DNA from: Zizania palustris
Taxonomy: Eukaryota > Streptophyta > Magnoliopsida > Poales > Poaceae
DNA length: 64,000 nt
Direction: 5' to 3'
NCBI GenBank assembly: GCA_019279435.1
Contig: JAAALK010000082.1
Coordinates: 81,254,989-81,318,988 of the forward strand
The notes under the pieces were generated by a model that saw only the letters and a list, made by a program, of their open reading frames with translations, was not told the origin of the DNA and did no database searches. Position numbers and translations under genes: made by a program. Of this stretch, positions 42,800 to 54,704 are shown one piece after another; the stretch's first letter is position 1, and every line of letters starts with the position of its first letter.

Positions 42800-44516
42800 G
42801 GGGAGTCATGGGAGGCTAGAGGACAAGTGGATCATTGATTCTGGGTGTTCACGACACATGACCGGGAATTCTTCATGGTTCTCCAGTTTCACCTCAGCCA
42901 GGCAGCGCGAGACCATCACTTTTGGAAACAATTGCAAAAGTAGAGTGAAGGGCAAAGGTACGATCAAAATTAATGAAAATTTCACTCTTTCTAATGTTTC
43001 TTTTGTTGAGGATTTAGGTTACAATTTGGTTTCTGTTTCAAAGTTTCTTGATGAGGGTTTTGAGCTTCATTTCAGTCGTGATGCTTCTTTCGTGCGTGAT
43101 TCTTCTAGAGCTTTTATTTGCAAAATCATAAGAGTAGGGAGAATTTTTGGGGCTGATTTTACTAAGTCTTTTGGTTCTTCTCATTGTCTTTTAGCTGAAC
43201 CGTCGTCTGAGCTTTGGATGTGGCATAGGAGACTAGGGCACATGAGTTTTGATTTGCTTGTGAGATTGAGTGCCCTATGACTCATCCGAGGATTGCCCGA
43301 GCTAAAAATTGAGAAGAACCTCATTTGTGCTCCTTGTTGTCTTGGTAAAATGGTTGCTGCCTCACATTATCCCATAAATATGGTGATGACTGAGTGACCC
43401 GGTGAGCTTTTACATATGGATATAGTTGGTCCATCCCGGGTTAGCTCTTTAGGCGGCAAATGGTACGTGCTTGTTGTGGTAGATGACTATTCTCGTTAAT
43501 CTTGGGTTTTCTTTCTCGTAAGAAAGGATGAAGTGTTCATACATTTTCAGAGCTTACACTGAGGCTATTCAATGAACTCCCTGGTGCAATGAAGGCTCTT
43601 CGAAGCGATAACGGCACCGAGTTCAAAAATAGCTCTTTTGCAGATTTTTATCTAGAACATGGGATTGAACATCAATTTTCAGCACCAACGGTCATCAACA
43701 AAATGGTCTGGTTGAGAGGAAGAATCATACTCTTGTGGAGATGGCTAGGACGATGCTAACTGAGCACATGACTCCTAGAAAATTTTGGGCTGAAGCCATG
43801 AGTACAGCATGTTACATCTCCAACAGGATCTTTTTGCACTCATTGTTGAATGTGACTTCTTATGAACTTCGCTTTGGGAGGAAGCCCAAGGTCACTCACT
43901 TCAGAGTGTTTGGATGTCATTACTTCATCCTAAAGCGAGGTAATTTGGATAAATTTGAATCGCGCGCATCTGATGGGATCTTTTTGGGCTATTCTTTACA
44001 TGGACACTCTTATCGTGTTTTCAATCTTGAAACTAACACATTGGTTGAATCTTGTTATGTAACTTTTGATGAAACTTCTCCATGTGTTAGTCCTAACTTT
44101 GAATTTGCAAGTGAACACGATATGAGTGAAACACTTTTTGAGAAAGAAGATCCATAAGACGATGAAGATCCTGAGGTTGTACCACTACATCCTTCTACGG
44201 CGACTCCAGAAGCTTTGACTACTTCATCTACAAGACCTGAAGATTCCACTTCTGAGAGTCTGGAGCAAACTTTGGCAAGAGTTGAGGCGGAGATTCTATC
44301 GCAGAGAGAAGCACCGCTTCGTATTCAAAGAATGCATCCCCCGAAGCAGATCATCGGCGAGCTGAATGAACGAGTAACCCGATCTCACACTCATTTTGTT
44401 GATTCTGCTTTTGTTGATAATTTTGAACCATTAGATGTTTGTCATGCTTTGTCTGATGCGAGTTGGGTCAACGCCATGCATGAGGAACTTGAAATTTTTG
44501 AAAGAAATCAAGTTTG
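42800..44516 (+). pseudogene. S2 pol, first part (protease and integrase)
   Basis: The protease motif IIDSGCSRHMTG is at about 42835. The integrase zinc site HRRLGHMSFDLL is near 43225, and stops appear at 43278, near 43396 and near 43498. The second aspartate region (RSDNGTEFKN) is near 43600. A frame change near 43690 disrupts the glutamate block. Downstream (43735-44157) FGRKPKVTHF and GYSLHGHSYRVF are conserved, and a stop at 44157 follows. The last residues, EIFERNQV, are split from the RT start by the G4 insertion at 44516. Confidence 0.85.
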
Positions 44517-45797
44517 TGTTGACACGGAAACGTGCCCCCGCACTTGGGTCAGTTCGATGATCCAAAAGTGTGTGGATACTTAGGGGCAAGTCTAAGCGTG
44601 ACGCAGCACCGACATCGTGTTCCGACTACCCTTAGTCTTGATAAGGGGGGGGGGGGTGGAGTCGCCAGGCAATCAGATCACACAAAATAACCCAATTAGC
44701 CGAAAGAAATATATTAAACAAAATAAAATCAGCAAACCAGTTGGAGCTCGTCTGCTTCGAAGTATGGTGCGAAGGGGTTGCCGAAGTATACCTTCGGTGT
44801 CTGGTGCGAAGTATCCCGCCGAAGGGTGCTTCGGCGTTCGGACTGATCCGGCCGAAGATGGACTCCGAACGGATCTAGACGCGATGATCACCTCCGAACA
44901 ACGGGGTTCGGTGTGAGGTCTCTGATACGGCAAATTACAGAACAATGACACGAGTGCCACGCGCAGGCATAACTTCCTCCAGTGCGGAGTGCGATCGCTG
45001 CGAAGCCTGTTGTGACGAAGTGTGCTGGTAGAGCCTGCAGTCTCACCAAAGGGTGTCCTGGTGACCTCCGAAACTGATCTCTCAGCTCCGGACACCTCCG
45101 ACGATGTAGCTCCAAATGTGGGAACCTGCAACAAAGAGAGTTCGAAGTACCAATTCGGCCTGAGGACCGAATTCTGCTAAGTGTTGCACTAGTAGTGAAG
45201 GTAGCAATCTGTTACGCAGATTAGCGGATACTTCACAAGCGAAGTAACAAGGCGATAACAATCTATTATGTAGATTAACGGATACTTCACAAGCGAAGTA
45301 ACAAGGGTTACCACTGTTCCGAAGTGGCCGGCGGAGGGCTTACAGGCAAACCCACGAAGAGGTACAGGAAAATAAAGGTAAAGTAAATACGATCAAAGCT
45401 AGGGCTTTTGTTTGGTTTGTGTTGGGGGGGGGTCCTCTAAGCTGGCCTCGCCTCTTTATTTATAGGGGCCAATCTCCAGATCAAATATGCTATTTCGAAG
45501 CTTGGATAGAGATAAAACTTAGCCGGAATCGCATCCAACTCTGTTTTTGCCGAAGTGGGCTTCTGCTAGGCCCGTCGAGGCCTGCTCCTCGGGCCAAAGC
45601 GTCGGTGGCATGGGCCTCCGAAGGCTTCCTGGCCGAAAGCCATGGGCTAGCTAGAGGCTTTCGGAGCCCACAACCCAATGGACCTTCGGTCCTATAGGGC
45701 TTCGGCCCGACTCCGGACATTTGTATTTTTGGCCCAAATTACCAAAATTGATATTTTGACAATCTCAGCCATTAATGCCATTTTTTTGCTATCAACA
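44517..45797 (-). repeat. G4 3' LTR
   Basis: 1281 bp. On the minus strand it starts TGTTGATAGC and ends CGTGTCAACA. It follows a purine-rich stretch with GGGGGGCAT (minus strand, 45806-45798), the polypurine tract. An 11-14 base G run near 44645 and GC-rich TTCGG motifs are typical of this family. Confidence 0.9.
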
Positions 45798-45885
45798 CAT
45801 GCCCCCCTGCCTTTTAGTCAACTGAGTGAACTAAAATCATAGCGAACTGAATACGATGTCGTCCATACCGGCTTTTCGACGCCTT

Positions 45886-47229
45886 TTATGTTGTTTGCCA
45901 CACGCTTGGGAAATACCTTTTCAAATACCTACCATTCAAAGCTCTTCGAAACCGCTCTCCTTGCAGAGATTCCAACATGTATGCATTGTCGGGAGCGATT
46001 TCGGCTATCTTGAAAGGACCTTCCCAACTAGGTGACCATTTACCAAATTTGGGACTTTTCGTGCCTAAAGGTAAAATCGTCTTCCACACCAAATCTTCTA
46101 CTTGAAACGATTTTGGTTTAACCTTCTTATTGTAGGATTTGGCTACTCTCCTTTTGTCTACATCTATGGCTTCTTAAGCCCTTAGTCTCTTATTGGTCAC
46201 TTCCTCTAGATTATCCTTCAGAAGAGTTTCATACTCATTGACCGATAAGCTATCTTGCTTTAACACCCTTAAGGAGCCAAGATCTACCTCCACAGGCAGA
46301 ACGACTTCTTGTCCATATACCAATTCATATGGACTGACTTTGGTAGCACCATGCATTGCAATTCTACAAGCCCATAGTGCCTCGGAAAGCACTTCATGCC
46401 ACCTTTTAGGAAACTCTTCAATTTTCTTCTTAATGAGCTTAATCACAATTTTATTACTAGACTCGGCCTGACCATTGGCCTGAGCATAGTAAGGTGAAGA
46501 GTTTATCAACTTAATACCATAATATTCGGCGAAGTCCCTCACTTCTCCAGAAACAAATGAACTACCTTGATCCGTGGTAAGAGTTTGAGGAATGCCAAAT
46601 CTATGTATGATGTGCATCAAAATAAAATCACGTACCTCATTGTGAGTCATGTTCTTGAGAGGTACGGCCTCGGTCCACTTAGTGAAGTAATCCGTCGCCA
46701 TCAATACGAACCGATGCCCTTTTGAGGAAGGAGGGTGAATCTGGCCAATGAAGTATAAACCCCAACCTCGAAACGGCCATGGCTTGACAATAGGATTGAG
46801 CAATGAGGCAGGAGCTAACTGAATATTGCCAAACTTCTGACATGCTTCACACCCTCTATAGTACTTGAAACAATCTTCAGTCATAGTCGGCCAATAAAAA
46901 CCCGCTCGTTTGAGCATCCAACTCATTTTTTGGGCCGACTGATTGGTACCGCAAAGTATTTCATGGACTTCTCCCATAGCTACCTGGGATTGTGCGTGGT
47001 CTAAACACTTCAATAGTACTCCATCGATGGTTCGGCGGCACAATGTGTCGTCTATCAACACAAATTTGAATGCTTGTCGCCGAACCTTCTCATCAACCCT
47101 TTGGCTAGGGTCTCTAAAATACTGGACGATTGGTATTCTCCAATCGCCCTTATAGGTTTTAGAGGGTCTCGCTGGCTCACCTTTTGAAAAAATTTCTAAA
47201 TTAATGACTTCGGGGTGCCCCCGAGCCAT
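45886..47229 (-). pseudogene. G4 integrase, first catalytic Asp replaced
   Basis: 47229-46174 is open and carries the zinc-binding region (GFYWPTMTEDC, then CEACQKF), the core and part of the C-terminus. The first catalytic position reads GLYFIGQ where the family has GLDFIGQ, a one-base change. The second (TTDQGSSF) and the glutamate (GQAESSNK) are intact. After a stop at 46174 the C-terminal part continues at 46092-45886 (WEGPFKI, then LNGRYLKRYFP). The substitution alone should abolish integration. Confidence 0.85.
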
Positions 47230-49624
47230 TCTAGCTCCTGTCGAAGCCTGGCCGGGGTGGCCGTTCGGAGTGTGCTGGGCCGAAGCCCTCCGGAGGGTTC
47301 GGACTCTAGGGAGCCTTCTCCGTGCGGGAGGCTTCGGCCTACAGACTCCGATGTGCCAGGTCTCACTATTGGCAGAGTACTTCGGTCTAGGGACCTTGGC
47401 ATGCAGTGGCCTTCGGCGGCCAGAGGGGTTCGACCCGGAGGGTGCACCCGCCCACTGTTACTGCCTTCGGCAGTGAGACCAAGCAAATGCTTCTCCAACA
47501 CAGAAAATTTTCCCCTCCTGACTTGGTAACCAGATGCTTGCTGAGCCAAATCATTTGCGACTGAATTGGCTTCTCTTGACACGTGAGAGATTTTGAAGTC
47601 ATCAAAAGTAGCAACTATGTCTAGACATTTATCCAAGTAACTATTCAGCAAGCCGTTAAAGCATTGAGCATTTTTAGCTACTTGTTGCACTACTAACAAA
47701 GAATCACCATATGCGTGGACATGTCTAGCACCTATAGATTCTAGTAAATCAAGACCTAACAATAAAGCTTCGTATTCAGCTTGGTTATTAGTGGCAGAAA
47801 ATTCTAGTCGGGGTGAAGTTTCAAAGTGCATTCCATTAGGTGATATGAGGACCACTCCAATACCTTGGCCACTCTTGCAAGCCGAACCATCAAAATAAAG
47901 TTTCCACGACAATACTTCAACTAGAGCAATATTGTCACTCCAGCTGACATCTATGTGGTGATCAACTATAAAGTTGGCTACGATTTGGCCTTTCATCGCT
48001 CTCAGGGGTTCGTAGGCCAAATCATACTCAATCAACGCGTAAGCCCATTTTCCGATTCTTCCACTTAGAATCGGCTTCTGTAACATGTGCTTTATAACAT
48101 CGGTTTGGCAAACGACAACACATGTAGTGGGGAGAAGATAATGGCGTAATTTGGTGCACGCGTAGTAAAGTGATAAACACAATCGTTCTACAAACGCGTA
48201 CCTGGTTTTGGCGTCCAGCAGGCAGCGGCTCAAGAATGTGATGATGTACTCTTTTCCCTCTACCACCTGGGTTAGCACGGCCCCAATCACGCTATCTTCA
48301 GCAGCGATGTATAGCCGAAATGGAATCCCGGCTTTGGGTGCTCTCACCACAGGCGGTGATGACAAGCACTCCTTGATCTTCTCAAAAGCACTTTGCTGGC
48401 TTGCCCCCCAAGTGAACTCGGCTTCATTTTTTAGCCGGAGTATGGGGACAAAGGCATCAATCTTGCCGGACAAGTTGGATATAAAGCGACGCAAATAGTT
48501 CATCTTGCCTAGTAACTTCTGTACGTCCTTTTTGCACATCGGCGCTGCAATGTTTCTAATCTTCTCAAGCCTCTTAGGATCAATTTCTATGCCTATCTCG
48601 TGAATCATGAAACCTAAGAACTTACCCACCGACACACCAAAAGCACACTTGAGCGGGTTCATTTTCAAACCGTACTGCTGCATCCTATCAAAGCAACCTT
48701 CAAATCGGCTAAATGGTTTCCCACAACGTCCGATTTGACTACAACATCATCGATGTAAACTTCTAACATGACCCCTAGCAAGTCATGAAAAATTAAGTTC
48801 ATAGCGCGCTGATACGTGGCGCCGGCATTTTTCAAACCAAAAGTCATGATGACCCACTCGAACAAACCGACAAAACCAGGGCATCGAAAGGCAGTCTTGT
48901 AGACGTCCTCTTCGGCCATAAAGATTTGATTATAACCGGCATTGCCATCAAGAAAACTTAGTACCTTGTGTCCTGAAGCATCGTTGATCAGCATGTCGGC
49001 TATCGGCATTGGATACTCATCCTTTGGAGTGGCTCTATTCAGATCCCTGAAATCAATACACAACCGTATCTTGCCGCTCCCTTTCTTCTCTACAGGCACA
49101 ATGTTAGCGACCCATTCCGTGTACCTGCATGGCCTAATAAATTCAGCCTTGAGTAATCGCTCCACTTCTTCCTTAACTCGGTCATAGACGGCCGAGTTAA
49201 AGCGATGAGGAGGCTGCTTATAAGGCCTAAATCTAGACTTGATAGGCAGCCGATGCTCCACGAGCCCGCGGCTTAGTCCCGGCATCTCGCTATACTCCCA
49301 TGCGAAACAATCGACATACGACTGAAGTAACTTTATTACTTCAGCCTTTTCACTAGGCTGTAAACGTTGGTTTACAAACGTCGGCCTTGGGATGCTACCA
49401 TCACCTATGTCGACTTCCTCCAAGGGATCGGCCGACGCAAAAACTTGTCCTAATTTCTCTACTTCGCTAAAGTCCCCGATGGCCTCGGCAATACCGTCTT
49501 TACTTGACCGATATTGCTCCACACGAGACTTTAGCCAATCTAGATTACTCTTGCTAGACATGACTATTAATACAAAAACAGCCATGCTACTCCAGCCGGC
49601 TTTACAGACACTGGTACAAAACAT
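47196..49624 (-). pseudogene. G4 reverse transcriptase-RNase H, split in two frames
   Basis: 49624-48665 holds RT with LCIDFRDLNRATP, FEWVIMTFGLKNAGATYQ and the active site YIDD near 48757. A frame change near 48680 moves to 48683-47196, which contains the connection domain and RNase H (LYFDGSACKSG, QAEYEALLLG, GDSLLVVQQV). After RNase H, 47196-47480 is a GC-rich Pro/Ser/Gly stretch with no counterpart in G1 or G2, ending in a stop before integrase. Confidence 0.85.
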
Positions 49625-49824
49625 CCTCTAGATATGCTAACAAAATCGTAATCCGAAAGATCTCTACTTGACAGACACTCTACTTTGTTATGGATGGCGT
49701 CAACCGATACATCGGCCAATGCTACTTGGGCCGAAGTATCTGCGGGAATGACTTCTACCTCATCACCATCCCACTATACTAGGCACTGGTGTAGAGTAGA
49801 AGGAATGCAACATTTCGCGTGAAT

Positions 49825-50433
49825 CTAGTTGCGCCCGAGTAGTATGCTGTAGTTACCTTGTACGTCGACGACGAAAAATGCTGTTGGCAATGTCTTGTTG
49901 CCCACCGTCAACTCCATGGAGAGTACGCCCTTGGCCTCGGAGCTCTCTCCGTTGAAGCCATTGAGCATTATGTTGGTCTTCTTTAGGTCATCTTCGTCCC
50001 TGCCAAGTTTCTTCAACAACGAGTAAGGCATTAAGTTAACAGTGGTGCCGCCGTCGACGAGCATTCGGGAAATCGGCTTTCCATCGATGTGACCTCTGAC
50101 GTAGAGAGGCTTCAGATGGCGAGCTGAGTCCTCGGGCTTCTCGAAGATGGCGTTGCGCAGACCGAGGTTCAATTGAGCGACCTCGGCCTCGTCCTGTAGC
50201 AGGGCGAACTCGGCGGGCAGCGTGACGATGTTGATGTCCATCACCTGGGGTGCGGGCCCTTCAGAGATGGGCGAGTAGTCATCGTCGAGCATGTCATCGT
50301 CATCGTCGCTCGGACTAGGAGCCTGATTGGTTATCTCAACCGACTTCTCCCTCCATGCCTGTTTGGTAGCAGGCCAAGGGCGGATTTCTTCGAAGATAGT
50401 GTCGCGCTCGGCCTCAGCTTCCCTCTCACGCAT
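49825..50433 (-). CDS. G4 protease region, open fragment
   Basis: 202 codons in the place of the gypsy protease. An acidic stretch (SDDDDDMLDDDY) precedes the domain, and the active site reads RMLVDGGTTVNLMP, with the aspartate intact. Later GFNGESSEAKGVL and YSILLGR match plant gypsy proteases. It stops at 49825, while RT lies in another frame after further stops. Confidence 0.8.
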   Translation of the reverse strand: MREREAEAERDTIFEEIRPWPATKQAWREKSVEITNQAPSPSDDDDDMLDDDYSPISEGPAPQVMDINIVTLPAEFALLQDEAEVAQLNLGLRNAIFEKPEDSARHLKPLYVRGHIDGKPISRMLVDGGTTVNLMPYSLLKKLGRDEDDLKKTNIMLNGFNGESSEAKGVLSMELTVGNKTLPTAFFVVDVQGNYSILLGRN

Positions 50434-51774
50434 CTCCTGTGCCCGTAGTCATTGTAGGTGTCTCTTCTGTGATTTGGACATGCCTGTAGGGGCCCAAGAT
50501 GGCTTCGGCTTGGTGCCGGGTGCTACTGTTCGGCTTCCATTAATTCTGGCCGAAGTGGTACTGTGCCCTTCGGCCTTGTGCATGCGCTCGGAGGGGCCTT
50601 TGCCATGGACCCCAACAGACGGACCGGCCTTGTTCGGCCGATCGAAACAGGCTTCAGTGCAGAGCCCAGCCGAAGCATGGGGCTTACCTCCGTCGGGCTT
50701 TGGCGACAAAGTCTCTGGGATTGGGACTTCCTGAGACCCAACTCTGATGGTGATGGCTTCGGACTTCCTGACTTCGGCCTCCACGTGCTCGCACCCTTCA
50801 GCTTCGCTCTGCATGGTCCGATTCGGAGGCACTACGGACAGTCTGTGGACGATGCCCCCTCCACTACGTCTGTTTGTCCCTGCCATCCATAATACTCCGA
50901 AGGAAAACAAGGCATAGTGTTAGGTTGCGGAGGGTACCCCGACCCGGACACGTACAGAGCCCACGGGGTTCCCGCCCAGTCATACGACGGAGGAATCGAC
51001 GGCTCTAGTGGCCTTGCCCACAGAGAGCCGAACCCGTTACCTGGAAGGGGGTTCGGCAGAGTTGATGGCATCTCAGACCACACCAGTGAAGGGTCCTGCC
51101 AAGCCGGAGGTACGTTCGGCCAGTGCGGGCCGAAGTGTCCCATCGGAGAAGTCCAACACGGTGCGGGGTTCGGCCATTAGGGGCCAAAGTTACTGTACGG
51201 GGGGTTCGGCCATTGTGGCTCGAAACCACCGTGCGGAGTGTCAGGCCACCAGGGCCCGAAGCCACTGTGCGAAGGGTTCGGCTGCTTCGGTCCGAAGCTA
51301 CCCTCCAAGAGTCTTGGACCCTTCGGTTGCTTTAATTTCTTAATGTGGGGACCTGCTTCCTTGGCCTTTCTTTGATGCTTGTTTAATAGCATATTGTACG
51401 TTACCTTCAACCTCTTGGGAGCTTTACCTGAAGGGGTATTAATGTTCTGTTTCCACACTCCAACCTCGGGGTTCTTTGCTACGAGTGTGCGAGTGCGCGG
51501 TTCTCCAACAATTACATCCTTCCCCTTAGCCGACTCGGCCTGTTCTAGCCGAATCAACACCTTCTTCTAGCCGAGGTCGACGGCGTTGATGGGGAAGGGG
51601 TCCTTATCCGGCTTCATCTTTTGATCATGGTCTATCTTCAATCGTCCTTATTCTATGGCCGATTGGATCTGCCATCGAAAAACATTGCAGTCGTTAGTAT
51701 TATGTGAATGTGAATCATGCCACTTACAGTACAGATGCATCTTTAACTCATCAGCAGACGGAATGACTTGACCC
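50434..51774 (-). pseudogene. G4 gag-to-protease linker, Trp/Pro-rich repeats
   Basis: Several minus frames (51560-51177, 51143-50832, 50910-50449) are broken by stops. 51560-51177 has a basic stretch (PKRLKVTYNMLLNKHQRKAK), then a 12-residue repeat of the form FGPxWPNPxxSG encoded by 36-bp units at about 51169-51312. The rest is Gly/Pro/Ser-rich. It corresponds to the region between capsid and protease, where plant gypsy elements vary most. Confidence 0.6.
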
Positions 51775-53371
51775 TTAGGTAACCCGAGAAGCTGAATTTT
51801 TTAAGAGAAAATCAAATATTTTGTCACATTTAGTTATATCAAACGAGTACTTGACCTCACTAGGTCGATTCTTTGTGGGGGATGGCCGTAACTCGGAGTA
51901 GGTGACAGGTTTATTCTTAGTGTTCCACACCCATTCGCCCGCGTACATATTGGCTGAATCCTCCTCTTCTGACTCTTCCTCGTCAGAATGTTCCATGATG
52001 TGGATTTCAGCCCTAGGCTTGCTAAACGTCTTAATAAACCTTTTATCTTTGGTTCGGCCTTCCTGGACCAGAGCCTGTTGTAAAACTTGGCTAACTTCTA
52101 AAAAGTTTTGGTTATCTAACCTCTTTTTAATTTTGGAACGCAACCCGTTAAAAGCTAGTTCCGCCAAGTCCCTTTCCAAAATATTAAGGCTAAAACATTG
52201 GTTTCTAGTATCCCTAAAACGCTTGATGTACTCAGAGGCACTCTCACTAGATTTCTGCTTAACCGATGTCAAATGTGAAAGCCTAAGTTATGTCTCACCC
52301 ATGTAGAAGTAATCATGGAATTTCCACTCTAAATCATCCCACGTCTGAATGGAGTTCGGCGGGAGCACCGAAAACCAAGTGAAAGCGGTGTCGGATAGTG
52401 AGAGAGAAAATAGTCTAACTTTTAGAGCGTCTATCCCGCTAACTTCTCCACACTGTGCCAAAAATTGACTAACGTGCTCTAGTGTAGTCTTGCTACCCTC
52501 GCCATCGAACTTAGTGAATTCAGGGATTCTATAGCCGCAGGGGTAGGGTACTCTATCAAGATGGTTGGGGTATGGCTTACGGTAAACGCTAACCTGTCCC
52601 TTGGGCACGAAGCCGGCACACTCTCTAAATAGTGCGCGGACCCGCTCCTCTATGTCATCTTGGCATGTTGCTTGTGCGCGTCTCTCATGCGGGGGCACGA
52701 CACACGGTGGGATATCGGCGTGTCGGCCATGGGCCTCTTCCCTGTGCGCTATCTGTATGACGTGTTCGTGTCCGGGTGCCTGCGCATGTGGTGCGGGCAG
52801 CACGGGTACCGGCGCAGGTGGTGGTGCATGGTACACGATGTTGTTTGACCATATGTGTTGATGCCGGAGACATGATTGTGCCCGTGCTGTCATTAGTTCT
52901 GCCGTACACGTGGTTTGCCGGAGGTGCACTAGCAATGGGAACTGGGGGTACGACCTTAGTAAAGCCGAACCTCCTAAGAGTCGCCTCTACTTGGGAGCTG
53001 ACTGCCGAATCTAAACGGTTGGCTAGCGAAGCGCTAACGGCTTGATCTACTAATGCGGCTATTTTTTGCTCAATCTCTAAAGAAGATAAACGAGGCGATA
53101 TAGGTGTTACCTGGACCTAAGCGAGGTCGGGGGTGATGATGTCACGCTTGATGAAGCCTACGCGTGTCTTAACGTAGCCCCCAAGCATCATGTCTTGGAG
53201 TGCCTTTAACTTTGCCTCGATCTCTGCTCGGTCTTCCGTGGGGATATCTTCAAGTGTAGGTGTCAAGATGTTGCGGTTGTCGATATCCGCGCCTCCAATT
53301 GCGTCCATCGGTGGTGTAGACGTAGTAGTCGACGTAGATGTACCGGTGGCCGATGTAGATGTACTTGTCAT
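51775..53371 (-). pseudogene. G4 gag capsid, broken
   Basis: An ATG at 53371 begins MTSTSTSATG and runs to a stop at 53117. The frame then shifts; 52935-52288 carries FTKFDGEGSKTTLEHVSQF and a WDDLEWKFHDYFY block, the capsid core of gypsy gags. A TAA at about 52288, where relatives have a Glu codon, separates it from 52272-51775 (ASEYIKRFRDTRNQC, then LAFNGLRS). At least one stop and one frame change make it non-functional. Confidence 0.8.
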
Positions 53372-53386
53372 GTTGGCGTAGCTGTG

Positions 53387-53402
53387 CCCAGCGGAGTCAC
53401 CA
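53387..53402 (-). promoter_or_regulatory. G4 primer binding site
   Basis: On the minus strand TGGTGACTCCGCTGGG starts eight positions inside the 5' LTR edge. TGGTGACTCCG is a known type of primer site in plant gypsy elements; the tRNA was not assigned. Confidence 0.65.
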
Positions 53403-53409
53403 AAAAGTG

Positions 53410-54699
53410 TGTTGACACGGAAACGTGCCCCCACACTTGGGTCAGTTCAACGATACAAAAGTGTGCGGATACTTAGGGGCAATCCTAAGCATGACGCAAC
53501 ACCGACGTCGCGTTCCGACTACCCTTAGTCATGATAAGGGGGGGGGGTGGAGTCGCCAAGCAATCAGATCACACAAAATAACCCAATTAGCCAAAAGAAA
53601 TATATTAAACAGAATAAAATCAGCAAACCAGTCGGAGCCCATCTGCTTCGAAGTCTGGTGCGAAGGGGTCGCCGAAGTATACCTTCGGCATCTGGTGCGA
53701 AGTATCCCACCGAAGGGTGCTTTGGCGTTCGGACTGATCCGGCAGAAGATGGACTCCGAACGGATCTGGACGCGACGATCACCTCCGAATAGCGGGGTTT
53801 GGTGTGAGCTCTCTGATATGGCAAATTACAGAACAATGACGCGAGGGCCACGCGCGGGCGTAACTTCGTCAAGTGCGGACTGCGATCGTGGCAAAGCCTG
53901 TTGTGACGAAGTGTGCTGGCGGAGCTTGTCGTCGGAGCATGCAGTCTCATCGAAGGGTGTCCTGGTGACCTCCGAAACTGATCTCTCAGCTCCGGACACC
54001 TCCGACAAAGTAGCTCCGAACGTGGGTACCTACAACAAAGAGAGTTCGAAGTACCAATTCGGCCTGAGGACCGAATTCTGCTAAGTGTTGCACTAGTAGC
54101 GAAGGTAGCAATCTGTTACGCAGATTAGCGGATACTTCACAGGCGAAGTAACAAGGCGATAAAAATCTATTATTTAGATTAATGGATACTTCACAAGCAA
54201 AGTAACAAGGGTTACCACTGTTCCGAAGTGGACGGTGGAGAGTTTCCAGGCAAACCCATGAAGAGGTACAGGAAAATAAAGGTAAAGTAAATACGATCAA
54301 AGCTAGGGCTTTAGTTTGGTTTGTGTTAGGGGGGGTCCTCTAAGCTGGCCTCGCCTCTTTATTTATAGGGGCCAAACTCCAGATCAAATCTGCTATTTTT
54401 TAGCTTGGATAGAGATAAAACTCAGCTGGAATCGCATCCAACTCTGTCTCTACCGAAGTGGGCTTCGGCCAGGCCCATCGAGGCCTGCTCCTCGGGCCGA
54501 AGCTTTGGTGGCGTGGGGCTCCGAAGGCTTCCTGGCCGAAAGTCGTGGGCTGGACAGAGGCTTTCGGAGTCCACAACCCAATGGACCTTCGGTCCTATAG
54601 GGCTTCGGCCCGACTCCGGACATGTGTATTTTTGGTCCAAATTACCAAAATTGATATTTTGACAATCTCAGCCATTAATGCCATTTTTTTCTATCAACA
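53410..54699 (-). repeat. G4 5' LTR
   Basis: 1290 bp. On the minus strand it starts TGTTGATAG and ends CGTGTCAACA. It aligns throughout with 44517-45797, differing at many, often CpG-type, positions. A TATAAATA box lies on the minus strand near 54367-54360. Confidence 0.92.
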
Positions 54700-54704
54700 G
54701 TTTG

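Larger units (their letters stand above)
44517..54699 (-). mobile_element. G4: full-length Ty3/gypsy element inside S2
   Basis: Flanked by GTTTG (44512-44516 and 54700-54704). LTRs at 44517-45797 and 53410-54699 begin TGTTGA and end CAACA. On the minus strand the order is 5' LTR, primer site, gag, protease, RT, RNase H, integrase, polypurine tract, 3' LTR. Removing it joins S2 pol residues ERNQV and WILIDPPP in frame, confirming the insertion. Gag and pol carry stops and frame changes, and the integrase active site is altered. LTRs differ by roughly 8 percent in the 500 bases compared by eye. Confidence 0.93.
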
